Origin: Paramecium pentaurelia
Taxonomy: Eukaryota; Ciliophora; Oligohymenophorea; Peniculida; Parameciidae
DNA length: 64,000 bases
Assembly: GCA_905183005.1 (NCBI GenBank)
Contig: CAJJDO010000061.1
Span: 319,338 to 383,337, forward strand
Reading direction: 5' to 3'
Made by a program: the position numbers and the translations under genes. Each line of letters begins with the position of its first letter. The stretch's first letter is position 1. Below are positions 50,000 to 62,022 of this stretch, piece by piece. Under the pieces are notes generated by a model. The model was not told the DNA's origin and did no database searches. It saw only the letters and a program-made list of their open reading frames with translations.

Positions 50000-50939
50000 T
50001 CAAAACATTAATAAGATGACAATTAGTAACAATTGTAATCCTGAACTAAAACTATAGATATCACATTAACGATCCAATTCATTAGCATTTTGAATAGTTA
50101 TACATTAATTTAGTGGACTATACCAAATACAAGTTAAACTATCATAAGCTTAATTGCATTAGTCTATATTAGTAAAAGTTGAACAAGATTGTTTATAACA
50201 ATGATCTTATTTCCATACACAACCAAAAAGATTGAAATGATCACATAAACAAGAATCTGTTATCGTTGAACAACTTAAACAACCTTACTTTTCTTCTGTA
50301 ATTTATCCATAAAAACATTTCTCAGATTATATTACAGTATTAAAACAATCTTCCTATCAAATCAAATAAATAATATACTTCATTCATAATCATATCACAT
50401 TATTTTCTTTAACATTTATCATTTATCAATACACATTAAAGATTTTCATGATAATTACTATTTTCACATTTATCATTTTCAACAATATCAGAACAATCAG
50501 TAATCAAAGTACATTAATTATTTTAATATATGCATAACTATCCATTAATATTTCTGCAATTATCTTATGTATTATCCTTACATTATTTCATTCTACATGT
50601 TTAATCCCAAATACATTATTTTCCTGAAGGAGTTACTGAAGAACATGAAGGTGCATTATCAATATCTGAACATTATTTTACACTTCTGCATCCTAATTAA
50701 CTTGTTGAACATGATAATCCAACATAAGCATCTCCATCACATGGAGGAGTAGTCATTTCACAAGTCTTTATTCTGCATTGTCCTCCAGTCCATACACATT
50801 CATTTCTAAATTATTTATTAGATATTTACATTCCATTGATAACTTCCTAACATTCATATTCCTTTTTTGCTTCTGAACAAACTAATGGAACTGAACAATA
50901 GCTTAAACTAAAACAAATAAATAATAGAATCAGCTTCAT
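50000..50939 (-). CDS. secreted Cys-rich, GPI-anchor-like surface protein (PSA-repeat type)
   Basis: Signal peptide MKLILLFICFSLSYCS, then about 270 residues with more than 30 cysteines in repeats of the form C-x-W...C...C...C (CVWTGGQCRIKTC, CIWDQTCRMKQC, CVWKQDHCYKQSC, CIWYSPLNQC). The end is hydrophobic (GLQLLLIVILLMF) after a small Ser/Gly segment, as in GPI-anchored proteins. This fits the Paramecium surface antigen repeat family but is far shorter than the large immobilisation antigens. One 25-nt intron near 50370. The cell-surface location is inferred from both end signals. Confidence 0.78.
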
Positions 50940-51333
50940 TAGGAAATAAATAATATTATTTTTAACAAGTATATAATAATATTAAATAAAAAAAATACAT
51001 ACATATGGAAAATAAGTAACCATATGACTACAAATTAAAATTAAAGTCTAATAATCTTTAAATTTCTTATTATTATTACAATTTGAAAATATTAAATTGT
51101 AATAATTAATTTTGTATGAGATTTGTAATATTTTAATAAATATTGTTTAATCTTACTTGTAAATTATATTAATATACTATTTAATATAGATAATATTATT
51201 TACATAATTGTTATTGTTTTCTTTAAATTACTACTCAATTATTTATATAATTTATAATAGATGTTTTAAAAACATTATAATTATATAAAATATTTATATA
51301 GATAAGTAGTGTATATTAAAAATAATTTTTATA
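50940..51333. other. AT-rich divergent intergenic region
   Basis: About 395 bp between two start codons, nearly all A/T. No recognised element. Confidence 0.5.
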
Positions 51334-52031
51334 ATGTAATTAGAGTAAAGAGTTTCTAATCTTGAAAAATTAACTGAACAATTATTAGGAAGAATCTGCG
51401 AACTTGAAGATTAATAGGGAGATTTATAAGATTAAATTAAAAAATTACAAACTAAAGTAAACATAATTATTAACAAATAGAACTAATAATTAGAATAGGA
51501 AATAGGAAATTTGAAAAATAAAACAGAAGAAATTTAAGAATCATGGTTGTTTTACTGTGATAAAAGTAAGATGATTCTACTTAATATATAGAAAGATCAT
51601 TAAATTCTATAAAATAAACTTTATAAATTGAGTCTGATATAGTGAAAGAATTTGATTATTAGAGTTGGCTTACAGAAGACATTATGTGGAGATAAATAAT
51701 AAAGAATATATGTAAGGAGTTACAAAAGGATCTAGAGAAATTAAATGGAGCATAATTAAAATAATTGGCAGTATAAAAATTAAAAGAAAATATTGATAAT
51801 GAAGTTTTATTTGTTTTACGAAATGTAAATAAAGAAAATGAAAAAATGAATGAATTGATTGAATTATGTGCTATATTTACTTAATTATGGTATGAAATAG
51901 AATTAGGTGGAGAATAATGTTAAGGAAGAATGATTTTGGTTATAGAGAGTGAAATTAATCTAGATAAATTAGAATTGACTAGATAAGATAATTCTAAAGT
52001 TATTTTGCAAATAGAAAAATTATAAAATTGA
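51334..52031 (+). CDS. coiled-coil protein, about 223 residues
   Basis: Opens with a heptad coiled coil (LEQRVSNLEKLTEQLLGRI), then a more mixed region with tryptophans (SWLTEDIMWRQ, LWYEIELGG) and a second helical stretch (KLKENIDNEVLFVLRNVNKE). One 26-nt intron within codon 73-74. No known domain. Size and composition suit a cytoskeletal or basal-body adaptor, but this is only a guess. It lies 302 bp downstream of nothing coding and is convergent with RSPH9. Confidence 0.65.
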
Positions 52032-52103
52032 ATTATAATGATGAAAATTTACAAAATATAAACTATGAATTATTTTGAATGCATGGATATTCATTAATAT
52101 TAA

Positions 52104-53067
52104 TCATAGTTGAAATGCCAAATCTACATTTTTTATACCATCTCCAAAATAGGCATATCCAAAAATTCTAGTTCCTGCTCTATGATAACCTAAGAAACCT
52201 GGCCATTAAAGATTACGTATAGTAACCTAAAATTAAATGAAAATTATTTACTTGATATTTAGAAGAATCAGTTTATAAACTCCATTATCCTACTGGATGA
52301 TCATCCAATTAATCAAAAAAGTCATAATGAAATAGAGCATCATCTTATGCAATCAATTCTTTTTTATTAGGACTTTATGGGGCTCTAAAATGTTAATAAT
52401 TAATTATTTTTGATGCTTCTTAAAGATTGAGTCCTTCAAATGAATCATTATATCTATAATTAAGTTAATTATATTACCTTAATTCATGAGTAGGAGTCAA
52501 TCTAACTGCACCAACAGGTAGTAGAGCACATTCAAATTCAATTGCATTAACCACATAAGCTAATCTATCTACTTCCAAAAAGTTTTTAGGAGGTGGTTTT
52601 ATTTCAACATCTGAGTCATCATCATTTTTTACAACTGGCTATGGTTCATCTGGATTTGGTTAATCAGCAGGTGGTTAATCTCCATCTTCACCTGTGATAT
52701 TAATAAGTATTTTTTCAGGTTATCCAGAAAATAACTGTCTGAAAGTTTCAACTTATTCTTTGTATTCTGGATTGAGTGGTGGTAAATTTTAGAATTCCTT
52801 TAAATTTGCAGTGTAGAAGAATGTTTTGTGAGGGAATTCAAAATTATTCTTGAAATTCAATCCAATTGCAATATAATAATTGGCAACTGTTCCTTCAATT
52901 CTTCCCCAAAATAATAATTAATCAAATGTCTAGGTTGAGCTAAGCTTTATCAATGCTATTTCTAACTTGATCCTTCATTACATTAATCAATACTTCTCTT
53001 CTGCACTCAGAGTTTGACCAATCTGATTTACAAATCGCAAATCTTCAGGAATACGATAAATTTCCAT
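52104..53067 (-). CDS. RSPH9: radial spoke head protein RSPH9
   Basis: RSPH9 is part of the radial spoke head of motile cilia, needed for controlled beating. FDQLLFWGRIEGTVANYYIAIGL, FPHKTFFYTANLKEFQNLPPL, GAVRLTPTHELR...SFEGL and WPGFLGYHRAGTRIFGYAYFGDGIKN are the family landmarks, in order over about 300 residues, with an acidic Pro-rich loop between them as usual. Introns of 21, 24 and 25 nt. The 24-nt intron keeps the frame and has no in-frame TGA; it is called an intron because the homologues have no insertion there. Confidence 0.9.
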
Positions 53068-53188
53068 TTATTAATATATTTATATATAATTCTAATTTTA
53101 ATATTTATTATCTAAAATAGATCACATATATATATATATATATAAATACTATATTTTATAAATTAAACAAAATAAATTTAATAATAAA

Positions 53189-54817
53189 ATGTCCGATAAT
53201 TAGCAATCGTCTGAAATTCCAGAATAAAAGCTCTAAGAATCCATTGTTCAATAAGACTAACCTTAAGAATCAAAGGTTCTTAACACTTGGGCTAGATCAT
53301 CTAAAGATCTCATTGATAAATATAAAAATAAGTTTGATGCTTTTAAAGCCATGGCAGTTCAAGCAGGATACAATGATCCAACTCAATAATCAATCAAAAT
53401 TGAAAATAATATAATAGAAGTTAATAAAGATCAAAAAATCATTTCATAAGAAAATGTAGTTGGACTAAATTAAATAGATATTAAACCTTTGGAAATTCCA
53501 TCAATTATCTTATAAAAATCAGATACACAAGAAATTTAGGATTAATAGATTGTTTAATAAGATGTATAATAGATTGTTTTAGAATAATCAAAACAATCCG
53601 TTTAATAGATTGTCTTAGAATAACCAAAACAATCAGTTTAATAAATTGTCTTAGAATAACCAAAACAATCCGTTTAATATATTGAAAATTCTTATAAATA
53701 AGAACCAATTAATTAGTCTGTTGATTCTGTTAAATATGATCTAAAACTTACTGATTAAACTTATAGTGATCTATTTACATAAAAATAAGAAACTTAATAA
53801 TCTTAAAAGAAGTTAGAAAACTTTTTGAATATAGAATTTGGTTCAAGAAATTTAGATGCTGTAACTGTAGAATAGAAAGCAGTTGTGAATTCAGATATAC
53901 CTGTTGTCACTAATACTTATATTGAATTGTTAGATTAATTTAAGAGTGCTACTACATTAGAAGATCTAACTGATTTATTCAATCGAAGAACTCCTTTCAA
54001 AGAAAGAAATAATCAATAAGAACTTTAATTAAATAATAATAATAATAATATTAATGGTGATGAAAATTAATGTTTAAAATAAAAAGGTAAAACTATTGAT
54101 AATTTGTTATAACAATTTAAAACTCCCAATAAATTAAATTAAGAAGTTTTATTAGAGAATGGCAGTGGGAAGAATGGAGGAACTTATCTCAATTCTCAAG
54201 TTCCATAAGTTAACATTAAATTGTCTAATGGCAAATCACCAAATGCAAGATTTGGATTTATATAAGCAAGTCCTTCTTCATAATTTATTGGATCATCAGG
54301 TCAGAAAACTAAAAAAGAGAATACTTATTTAAATGTTAAAGTATAACAGAATATGAATTTCACAATTGAAGTTAAAGATAATATAAAACCTCATAAAAGA
54401 AAAGATGAATTATCAAATTTTATGGGTAAATTAGGATTAGGTAAATATGAAGCACCTAAAGTAACAATTAATTTGGATTAATAAAATGGATAAAGTAATT
54501 ATTTATTAATATTTATATTAGATGCTTTTGATAGATTGAAACATTATGTTAATAATATTGGTAATACAAGTGCAAAAAGAACACCAAGTTCAGGTTTAGA
54601 TGAATTAGTGAATGATAAATCATTTAATACTTGCACTTTCAAATAATAAATGAAAGCATATAAAAAAGATAAAGGAGATAGAGGAGAATCTTCTTAAAGA
54701 ACAGGAATCTCAGTAGAAAATCCAATGTTGCAGGATTAATCATTTAAAAATCTACATCTTAAATTACTACATCATTAAAGAGCAAATTCTTAAGTTGGAA
54801 AATCTGTTAGAATTTGA
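53189..54817 (+). CDS. Gln-rich hypothetical protein with 12-residue tandem repeats
   Basis: About 533 residues, disordered in appearance, with no known domain. Near residue 130 three copies of QIVLEQPKQSVQ (first copy with Ser for Pro) follow one another. An Asn run and a later Lys/Asn-rich region follow; a 27-nt intron lies near 54494. The C-terminal 100 residues are basic with Ser/Thr (SAKRTPSSGLDEL). It could be a scaffold or an RNA-associated protein, but there is no evidence for a role. The minus-strand ORF at 53505-53708 is an antisense shadow of the repeats. Confidence 0.72.
53570..53677 (+). repeat. three tandem 36-bp units inside the Gln-rich gene
   Basis: Units 53570-53605, 53606-53641 and 53642-53677 differ at only a few positions and each encodes QIVLEQ(S/P)KQSVQ. 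Glutamines use TAG, TAA and CAA. Confidence 0.85.
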
Positions 54818-55076
54818 GATATACTTTATTATTTTTTAAATATAAATGTTTTTGTAGACTATTTTCATAGATCCATTTATAATTTATTCTATTGGATAAA
54901 TAGTTAATGGATCAAGTTTAAAATTCTATTAGATTTTATAAAATAATAAATTATATTTTTTTTTATATATATTTTTATTATTGATAAAAAGAGTATGTGA
55001 TTGGGATTATGAATTTTAATTAATAATTAATATTTTTTCATACTAAAAATTATATATATATAAATAATTTTAAAAA

Positions 55077-56143
55077 ATGGCAGGCGGATTAGAAAGAGTA
55101 TATGGAACAGAGGAAGATAAAGTATTATTATTATCTCTTATATTAGGTGAATTGTTCATTTTATATAAAAATTGGAGCTTGTCGTTATGAAAACAAATGT
55201 TAAAGAATTCATAGTATCCCTCCAATCTCTTAGACTATTTTATTTAAAGTAAGATTAATAATGTAATGATCAGCATATGTATTAAAATTCTCCAATGGAA
55301 GTAGCAATTGCTTCAGGAAATGCAGTGTCTTAAGCAGGTATTGAAGAAGCATTAGAGAAATTCGAAAACTTTTATGAAGATGTATTTTTAAAAGTAAAAG
55401 TGGATATTATGATAAGTTGGCAGAGTTTGGTGAAATTGAAGATTTAATTGTATGCGAAAATATAGGTGATCATTTAGTAGGAAATGTATATGTGAAATAC
55501 ACATCAGAATTATTTGCAGAATCATGTTTTAATGCTCTTTAGAATTTATCATATGAAAATAGACCATTGTAAATGGAATATTCACCTGTGTTAGACTTTA
55601 GTAGTGCTAAATGTAAATAATACATTGATGGAACATGTTAAAGGTATTAAATTATAAATAAATAATTTAAGAGGTGGAGCATGTAATTATTTACATCTTA
55701 AAAAGATATCAACTAAATTTAAGAAGAGTTTATTTAATTAAATGTATGAAGAACATCCAGAATATAGAGAGAAAAAAGAGAAAGAAGTCAGTGAGTAATA
55801 TAATTAATTGATATCATCTATAGAAAGAGTCCAAAGAAGAATAAAAAGAAAGAAAAGAAAAGTAAAAAGAAGAAGAGTAGTAGTAGAGAATCTAGTCGTA
55901 GAAATTCTATTGAAAGATAAAAAATGATTAATGATTGGAATGAAACAGGTATATAAAATGTAAATTATTTTGATTATTATATTTATTTAGGTATCGTAAG
56001 CATAAAAAATGATGTATGGAAATAATATGCCTGCTCCAGTATATACTCCTAAAGTATCAATGAAAACGAGTCCTGAATTATTATAATTACAATTATAATT
56101 GGCTGCTTTGAAAGAACAATTAGCTGCAATTAAGATGAGTTGA
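55077..56143 (+). CDS. U2AF1: splicing factor U2AF small subunit (U2AF35)
   Basis: U2AF35 reads the AG at the 3' splice site. Two CCCH fingers are intact: CSFYFKIGACRYENKCQRIH and CKQYIDGTCQRGGACNYLH, flanking a UHM/RRM with FENFYEDVF, VCENIGDHLVGNVYVKY and the usual PVLDF. The start MAGGLERVYGTEEDK resembles the family N-terminus. A C-terminal Lys/Ser/Arg-rich tail follows. Six introns of 23-31 nt are needed, a high number for so short a gene. Exact AG recognition matters in a genome with introns this small. Confidence 0.92.
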
Positions 56144-56180
56144 ATAGTCTATTATATATATAATTATATATATATTAATT

Positions 56181-57355
56181 ATGAGAAGGAAGAATTGGAG
56201 ACCAGAAGTATATAATTTAAACTTATTAAAAAAGGAAGATAAGGCATTACTTGAAATATGCAAGACTCAAAATTACAATTGGAGAAGAGTTTCAAAATAA
56301 ATGATATCTATTGGATATAAAAGATCAGGAAAATCATGCAAAGAGAGATTCCATAATTAGTTAAATCCTTATGTTAATAAAGATCAATGGACTTAAAATG
56401 AAGTTGACAAACTCTTTGAGTTATAAACTAAATATGGTAACAAATGGGTATTTGTCTCATATTATACATAAAAAGAGAATCATTGCAAAAGAATTACCAT
56501 AAAGAACAGATGGTTTGATTAAAAATTATTTTTATTCATTGGTTAGAAAAGTTCTAAGACGTCTTTCAAAGACTGTTAATGGAACTAAAAATGGTAATAA
56601 TATCAAAATACTAAAAAAAGGATCTTAAATGACTAAAACTCTTAAACCTTCTGTAATTTCTTAAATATTTTGTATCAATCAGAATTAAATAAATGAAAGT
56701 GGAATTGATATTGAATTTGCACAACTTTTTCGAAATATTATACTGAAATACAAAAATTTTAACTTATCCTAATAAATTGATATAGAGGACATTGATAAAA
56801 TTAAATCCATTTTTCAAACATTACAACAATTAAAGTATAAATATCCTATTATTTAAATTAGTGAATCATATAATGATGATTAAGAAAAGAAAAATATCTC
56901 CAAAATTAAATCCAAGATCCAAAAAATGAAAACTAAATAAAGTAACATTAATATTGACAAAGTATTTTCAATTCTTCTATATTCCATAGATCATACTATA
57001 GAAGATATAACTTAAAAATCCCATTTTCACAATGAAATCATTTCCATTGCAAAAACTATATTCAGAATCTGTATTTCATCATAATACATATCATCCTACA
57101 TAATTAATGTTTTAACCAATTTCATCTTTCACATCCTAAAATATAGACTAAAATAATAGTTATGGTGCCATCTTGGTTAAACCTGAGTAATTAGTATTTT
57201 TTTAACCACTTCCTTCACCATATTATGTATTTTTTGTACACAATTAATAGCATATGAATATTAGTGCCATCATCTAATAATAATCAAGCATCAATACATA
57301 TTATAGTTCCTATTTCAATCAAACACCTGAAATTAAAGAGGAACATGAAATATGA
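56181..57355 (+). CDS. two-repeat Myb-domain DNA-binding protein
   Basis: The N-terminus has two Myb repeats: LLKKEDKALLEICKTQNYNW...SCKERFHNQLNP, and WTQNEVDKLFELQTKYGNKWRIIAKELPQRTDGLIKNYFYS, with the spaced tryptophans and the helix that binds DNA. About 265 further residues are polar, Gln/Ser/Asn/Pro-rich, a likely activation region. Introns of 28 nt lie near 56450 and 56960, the second chosen because it joins to a frame with natural content to the TGA at 57353. In animals, Myb joins LIN9 and LIN54 in the MMB complex; such relatives lie in this window. Confidence 0.87.
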
Positions 57356-58624
57356 TTATATCAATTGACTTTCTAATTTATATGTTTACATTAAACTTCA
57401 TCAATTAAGATCGTAATCACTTCCATTATTCTCTTTAATAAAGACTCTATCACTTATTCCTCACTATATTCCTTTCTTTCTCTCTATCCACTTAAGAACC
57501 AAAACTTTATTTTTATAATTATTTAAAATAGGGGTTATAAATTATATTTTATTATTACTTTATAATAATTAAAAAATAAAAAAGCCTTGTATTATTTTTA
57601 TTCAATAATAATTTATTTATAGCTTATATATAAGTAAATTTAAATCCTCTATAATTTTTAATGAATTTCAAAAAATATATAAATTATCAACTAATTATGA
57701 TTGTTTCCTTAAGTTATTTAAAGAGTCCAATTTGTGATATTTATCATCAATTTATCAAGTTTGTGTAAATGATTCCTCTTATCTATTTCATTATGTGTTC
57801 TTTTTTCTATTCTTTTTTCCACTATATATATAATACAAATTAATAACTAGAATAATTATTATAAAATTCAAAGGTACCTTTTTAATTCTTTAAATTTCAA
57901 TAATTTACTAAATAAAGACTTTATCAGGATTAATGTATTTAGTTAGTTTTTTTTAAATTGAATAACTTTTCTTGATTTAAATTCATATATAATTCATCAG
58001 CAACTACTTTTGTGAGACTAATATAACTATTTCAATTCTTATGAATTTATATTGACTCAAATAAAATTGAAAAGAATTTTATTGAATTTAAGATTTTCTC
58101 AAATTCAATAGATTTTCCTTACTATTGATTTACTAATTTATATCTTAGTATTCAAATTACAACAAATATTGGAATGAACATAATAAATGAGAATCTAATA
58201 TTTTTCTCAGTTTTCATGATACTAATAGATGTAATAGTTTCCAATTAGACATAAATATGAAATGTTAATTTTGGAAAATTAAAAGATTTGGGATTCAAAA
58301 TCATTTAAATATATTAAATATATTAACAATTAAATATCTCAAAAAGTAAATACTTAATATAGGATTCATTGTTATCTAAGAAATTACAACATGTATTATT
58401 ATTATGTTTAGTTTTTAATTATTAAATTGATTGCATTCATCAACCAACAAATATATTAATATTATAATCTATCCATTATTATCAATTACTAATTTAGATA
58501 TTAATATATCAGTTAAAGCAATAATTTGTATTACACTATAAATTAAGTTGATGAGTCTTGATTTCTATAATTTAAGAACGTATGTTTACTCACTATTTCT
58601 TGATTTATTTATATTATCAAATAT
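57356..58624. other. 1.27-kb gene-free region
   Basis: The longest stretch without a gene. AT-rich, TGA in all frames, with A/T runs and no tRNA- or rRNA-like segment. It might be a decayed gene or hold a non-coding RNA; I see no direct sign of either. Confidence 0.5.
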
Positions 58625-59989
58625 ATGTCTCGAAATATAGGAGATTTTACTTTTAATTCTAACGAATGCATTGGATAAGGAACTCTAGGGAAAGTATGAT
58701 TAATTTACATAAAATTAGTTACATAAAGGGACCAATAAAAAGAATAACTAGGATGTTGTACTTCGTTTGTTATAGAAATCATTATTGAAAGATGACAACA
58801 TAATGTCAGCAGCTTTGACAGAAGAAATGGCACTTATGCAAAAACTTAAGCATCCAAAAATAAACCCAATAATAGAAGTCATCGAGTCATAAACATTTTT
58901 CTATGTTGTTTGTCCTTATCGATAATCTAATTTGCAAACGTAATATTCATATATATAATTAGAATTCTTTAAAAGCAAAGGAAATTGCCTGAAGCAGAAA
59001 CAATCAAACTTATTAATGATCTTATTGATGGATTTTCAGAATTAATTAAGCAAGGTATAATCCATAGAGATTTAAGACCTAGTAATATCCTTTATGATAA
59101 TGGATCATATATTATTTCAGGTATAAATTAATATAATAAAACATACAGATCCTGGCTTTTTAAAGACTATAGAAAGTTTTAAGAAGGACAATAAGACTAA
59201 ACCACAATAATTTTATTATTCTGCACCATAGGTACTTGAAAATAAATCTAAATATTCAAATAAATGTGATATATGGTCATTGGGTGTTATTATTTATGAA
59301 TGTCTAACTGGAGTTTTACCTTTTCCTACTTCTAGTTTAGATGAGTATTTAAAAAGTTGTCGATCTAAAAAGGTGGAATTTCAATAGGGTTCTATATCTG
59401 GAGGAATGAAATCATTTATTGAAGGTTGTTTAGTTTACTAGGAAGGTAATTTAAATGTAAATAATGTTAGAGAAAAGATTTGATTGGACAAAAGTATTGT
59501 CTCATCCAATAATAAATGCTAAATTATAAAATAAGAATTAAGATATTGTAAAAGATAATAAGAAATATTTAATGACTTAAATAAGATAAAAGATAATTAA
59601 AAAGAATTTAGATTTATAGGATGTTTATTAAAAAATAGATGCAAATCATAATGGATTATTAGATTTTGATGAATTTACTACATTTATAAGTATGATAGAT
59701 AAGAAAGTAACAAAAGAAGATTGTTATTACATATTCTAATAAATAGATAAAGATGGAAGTAATAGTATTTCTTTTGATGAATTTAAATTATGGATTAGTA
59801 GTAATAATACTAGAATGGCATTTTTTAAGATTAATAAACCAGATAATTTATAAAATAATAAACTAACACAATAACCTAAAAATATTAATTAATAATAAGA
59901 ATTTATATTCTAATAATAATAGAATTAGATTAAATAGTAGACACCATATTAATAATAATAATAAATGAATCCATTTTAATCACCATTAA

Positions 59990-60052
<63 letters not shown>

Positions 60053-61347
60053 TAATATAATAATAACCTATTAATTATTAATAATAATAATATTAATAAT
60101 AACCAATAGGTTATTAATAACCATAAAATTAGTTTCCAATTAATTAAAATCTACCTCTATAACAATAATTTTATCCCTAACCTTAACCTTAACCTTAAAC
60201 TCAAGTTTTTCCTTAAACATAAATGAAAAGTTCAGGGTCTATTCCTGCTGGTGCAGGTTTTGGTAGAAGTGATAAATTAGAAAGAACAATTCTTATGATA
60301 AGAAATGTTATCAAATCAAAATAAATGGATGTATTAACTTTATTTTAATAATTTGATTTTGATAAAGATAACTTCTTAAATTTCTAAGAATTCAGTTAAT
60401 TAATTTGGAGTTTAAATAATTAATTAACAGTTGAAGAAATCGCTGATTTATTCAAAATATTTAATTTGAATAGTGATGAATATGTATCATTTGTTGAATT
60501 CAGATTAGTAGCAAGTATGGCAAATGATAAGAAATAAAACGTATAATACCTTCCAATGTATTAACCTATTTAATAAAATAATAATTTTTAATAATTCAAT
60601 CCACCTTTTTAAGGATATTAAATTCCCTATCAAAATCCAGCATAATCACCAAATATTCCAATGATAGGAAATAATTAATAACCAATTCAAAACAATTATT
60701 CAATGAATAAAGATTAATATTTTACACCTTAACCCTATTAAAATAACTATCCTACTACTCAATTAGGAAATAACAATAATAATAAAAATATTAAGAAATA
60801 GAATGATGCCTCTCAATTGGATATATTGAGTACTAAATAAGCTAAAAAGGATAACAAGAAAAAAGAAAGAGAAGAAAGAGAAGCTAAAAGGAAATAATAA
60901 CATTCATTCTCTCCTAAAGAAGAAAAACCAAAAAAACATTTGGAAGAACCATTAAGACCTCCTATGTTAACTAAATAAGATAAATAATAATCAATTTTAG
61001 AAACACCTAAATATCCTACAGAAAAGATTGGATCATAAAATAAAATACCTTCACCTCATCCTTCACCTAGACAAGATAAAAGAAAAGTAGAATAACCAAC
61101 TGTTACATATGCATAACCTAAAAACTAAGAAGAAAATTAGAATTAGTAAAAGGCTTCACCTCTAACTTGGTATTAACCAAAATATATGACAGATTACAAT
61201 TATAATACAATAGGTTCTAAATTGGATCAAGAATTAGCTGAGAGTACTAACCTAATACAAAATTCATCAATTCCTAATTTTAATAACAAACCTTATAGGA
61301 AAGTATTAGATGATAAGATAGACAAGTTTTATTATTCACGTAGATGA
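58625..61347 (+). CDS. degenerate protein kinase with EF-hands and polyglutamine region
   Basis: Protein of about 870 residues. Kinase domain, about 10-270: GQGTLGK loop kept, but the VAIK lysine is Arg (VVLRLL), HRDLK is HRDLRPSN, DFG is DPG (SDPGF) and APE is APQ; CDIWSLGVIIYECLTG is normal. Two canonical EF-hands follow (DANHNGLLDFDEF and DKDGSNSISFDEF), then a Gln-rich tract with 20 consecutive TAA codons, then one good and one partial EF-hand (DFDKDNFLNFQEF, NLNSDEYVSF) and a basic tail. It resembles a calcium-dependent kinase that has lost several catalytic residues, so it may be a calcium-binding scaffold. Four introns of 23-28 nt. Confidence 0.83.
59992..60051 (+). repeat. (TAA)20 in-frame polyglutamine tract
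   Basis: Twenty consecutive TAA codons, read as Gln under the ciliate code, inside the kinase/EF-hand gene. The frame is fixed on both sides by coding sequence (FQSPLN before, QQPINYQQ after). Confidence 0.9.
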
Positions 61348-62022
61348 ATTAATATTAATTTTATAATATATATTTAACATGCTATTTAATAATATTATTA
61401 TCAATCTAAATTTAATAATGTATAAAGCATTTAAAGAACTCTTTTTATAATAATTGAATATAATCTATAGGATTAATTATAAATAGATTCAATTGATATA
61501 TCAAAAAATGTACAAAATTAAAGGAATATGGACATTCTAAATTAATAGGCTCCATAAAATTAATCTAATCTTTGATTATCTCATGATTACAATAATTAAC
61601 ATTAGATAATATATATATCATTAAGATATAAATCCTTTGTATTCTCAATTAAATAATTGTTAAAAATTAAAAAAAGCCTATCAATTGATTTTTATTTTAT
61701 ACATAAATAATTCCATAATTTTTTCTATTATTTTATTTTGATATCATATTATACAATTAAAATTAATCTTATATTTGATTTAGGAAATCATCACTTAAGT
61801 TTTATAAATAGAATAATTCAAGAATGATAAAATGAGATTATCTGCATAATAGAAAAGTTATCAGTGATAATGAATGAAAATTTTATACTTTTTTGTAAGT
61901 TTAATAGTCTAAATAAACTGATGTTTTGTAGTTTCTTAAATTTGAATTATGGATAAATGATCATTTAGTATTTTATAATCTATTAGAAATGATTTGTATT
62001 AGATTTTTTTATTTATTTAAAA
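61348..62022. other. AT-rich intergenic region
   Basis: About 675 bp between two plus-strand genes, holding the 3' end of the kinase gene and the PTEN promoter. No gene, RNA or repeat noticed. Confidence 0.5.

Noticed and set aside
60170..60205. Telomere-like CCTTAA repeats
   Set aside because: They lie in frame inside the kinase/EF-hand gene and encode alternating Pro-Gln; coding continues on both sides.
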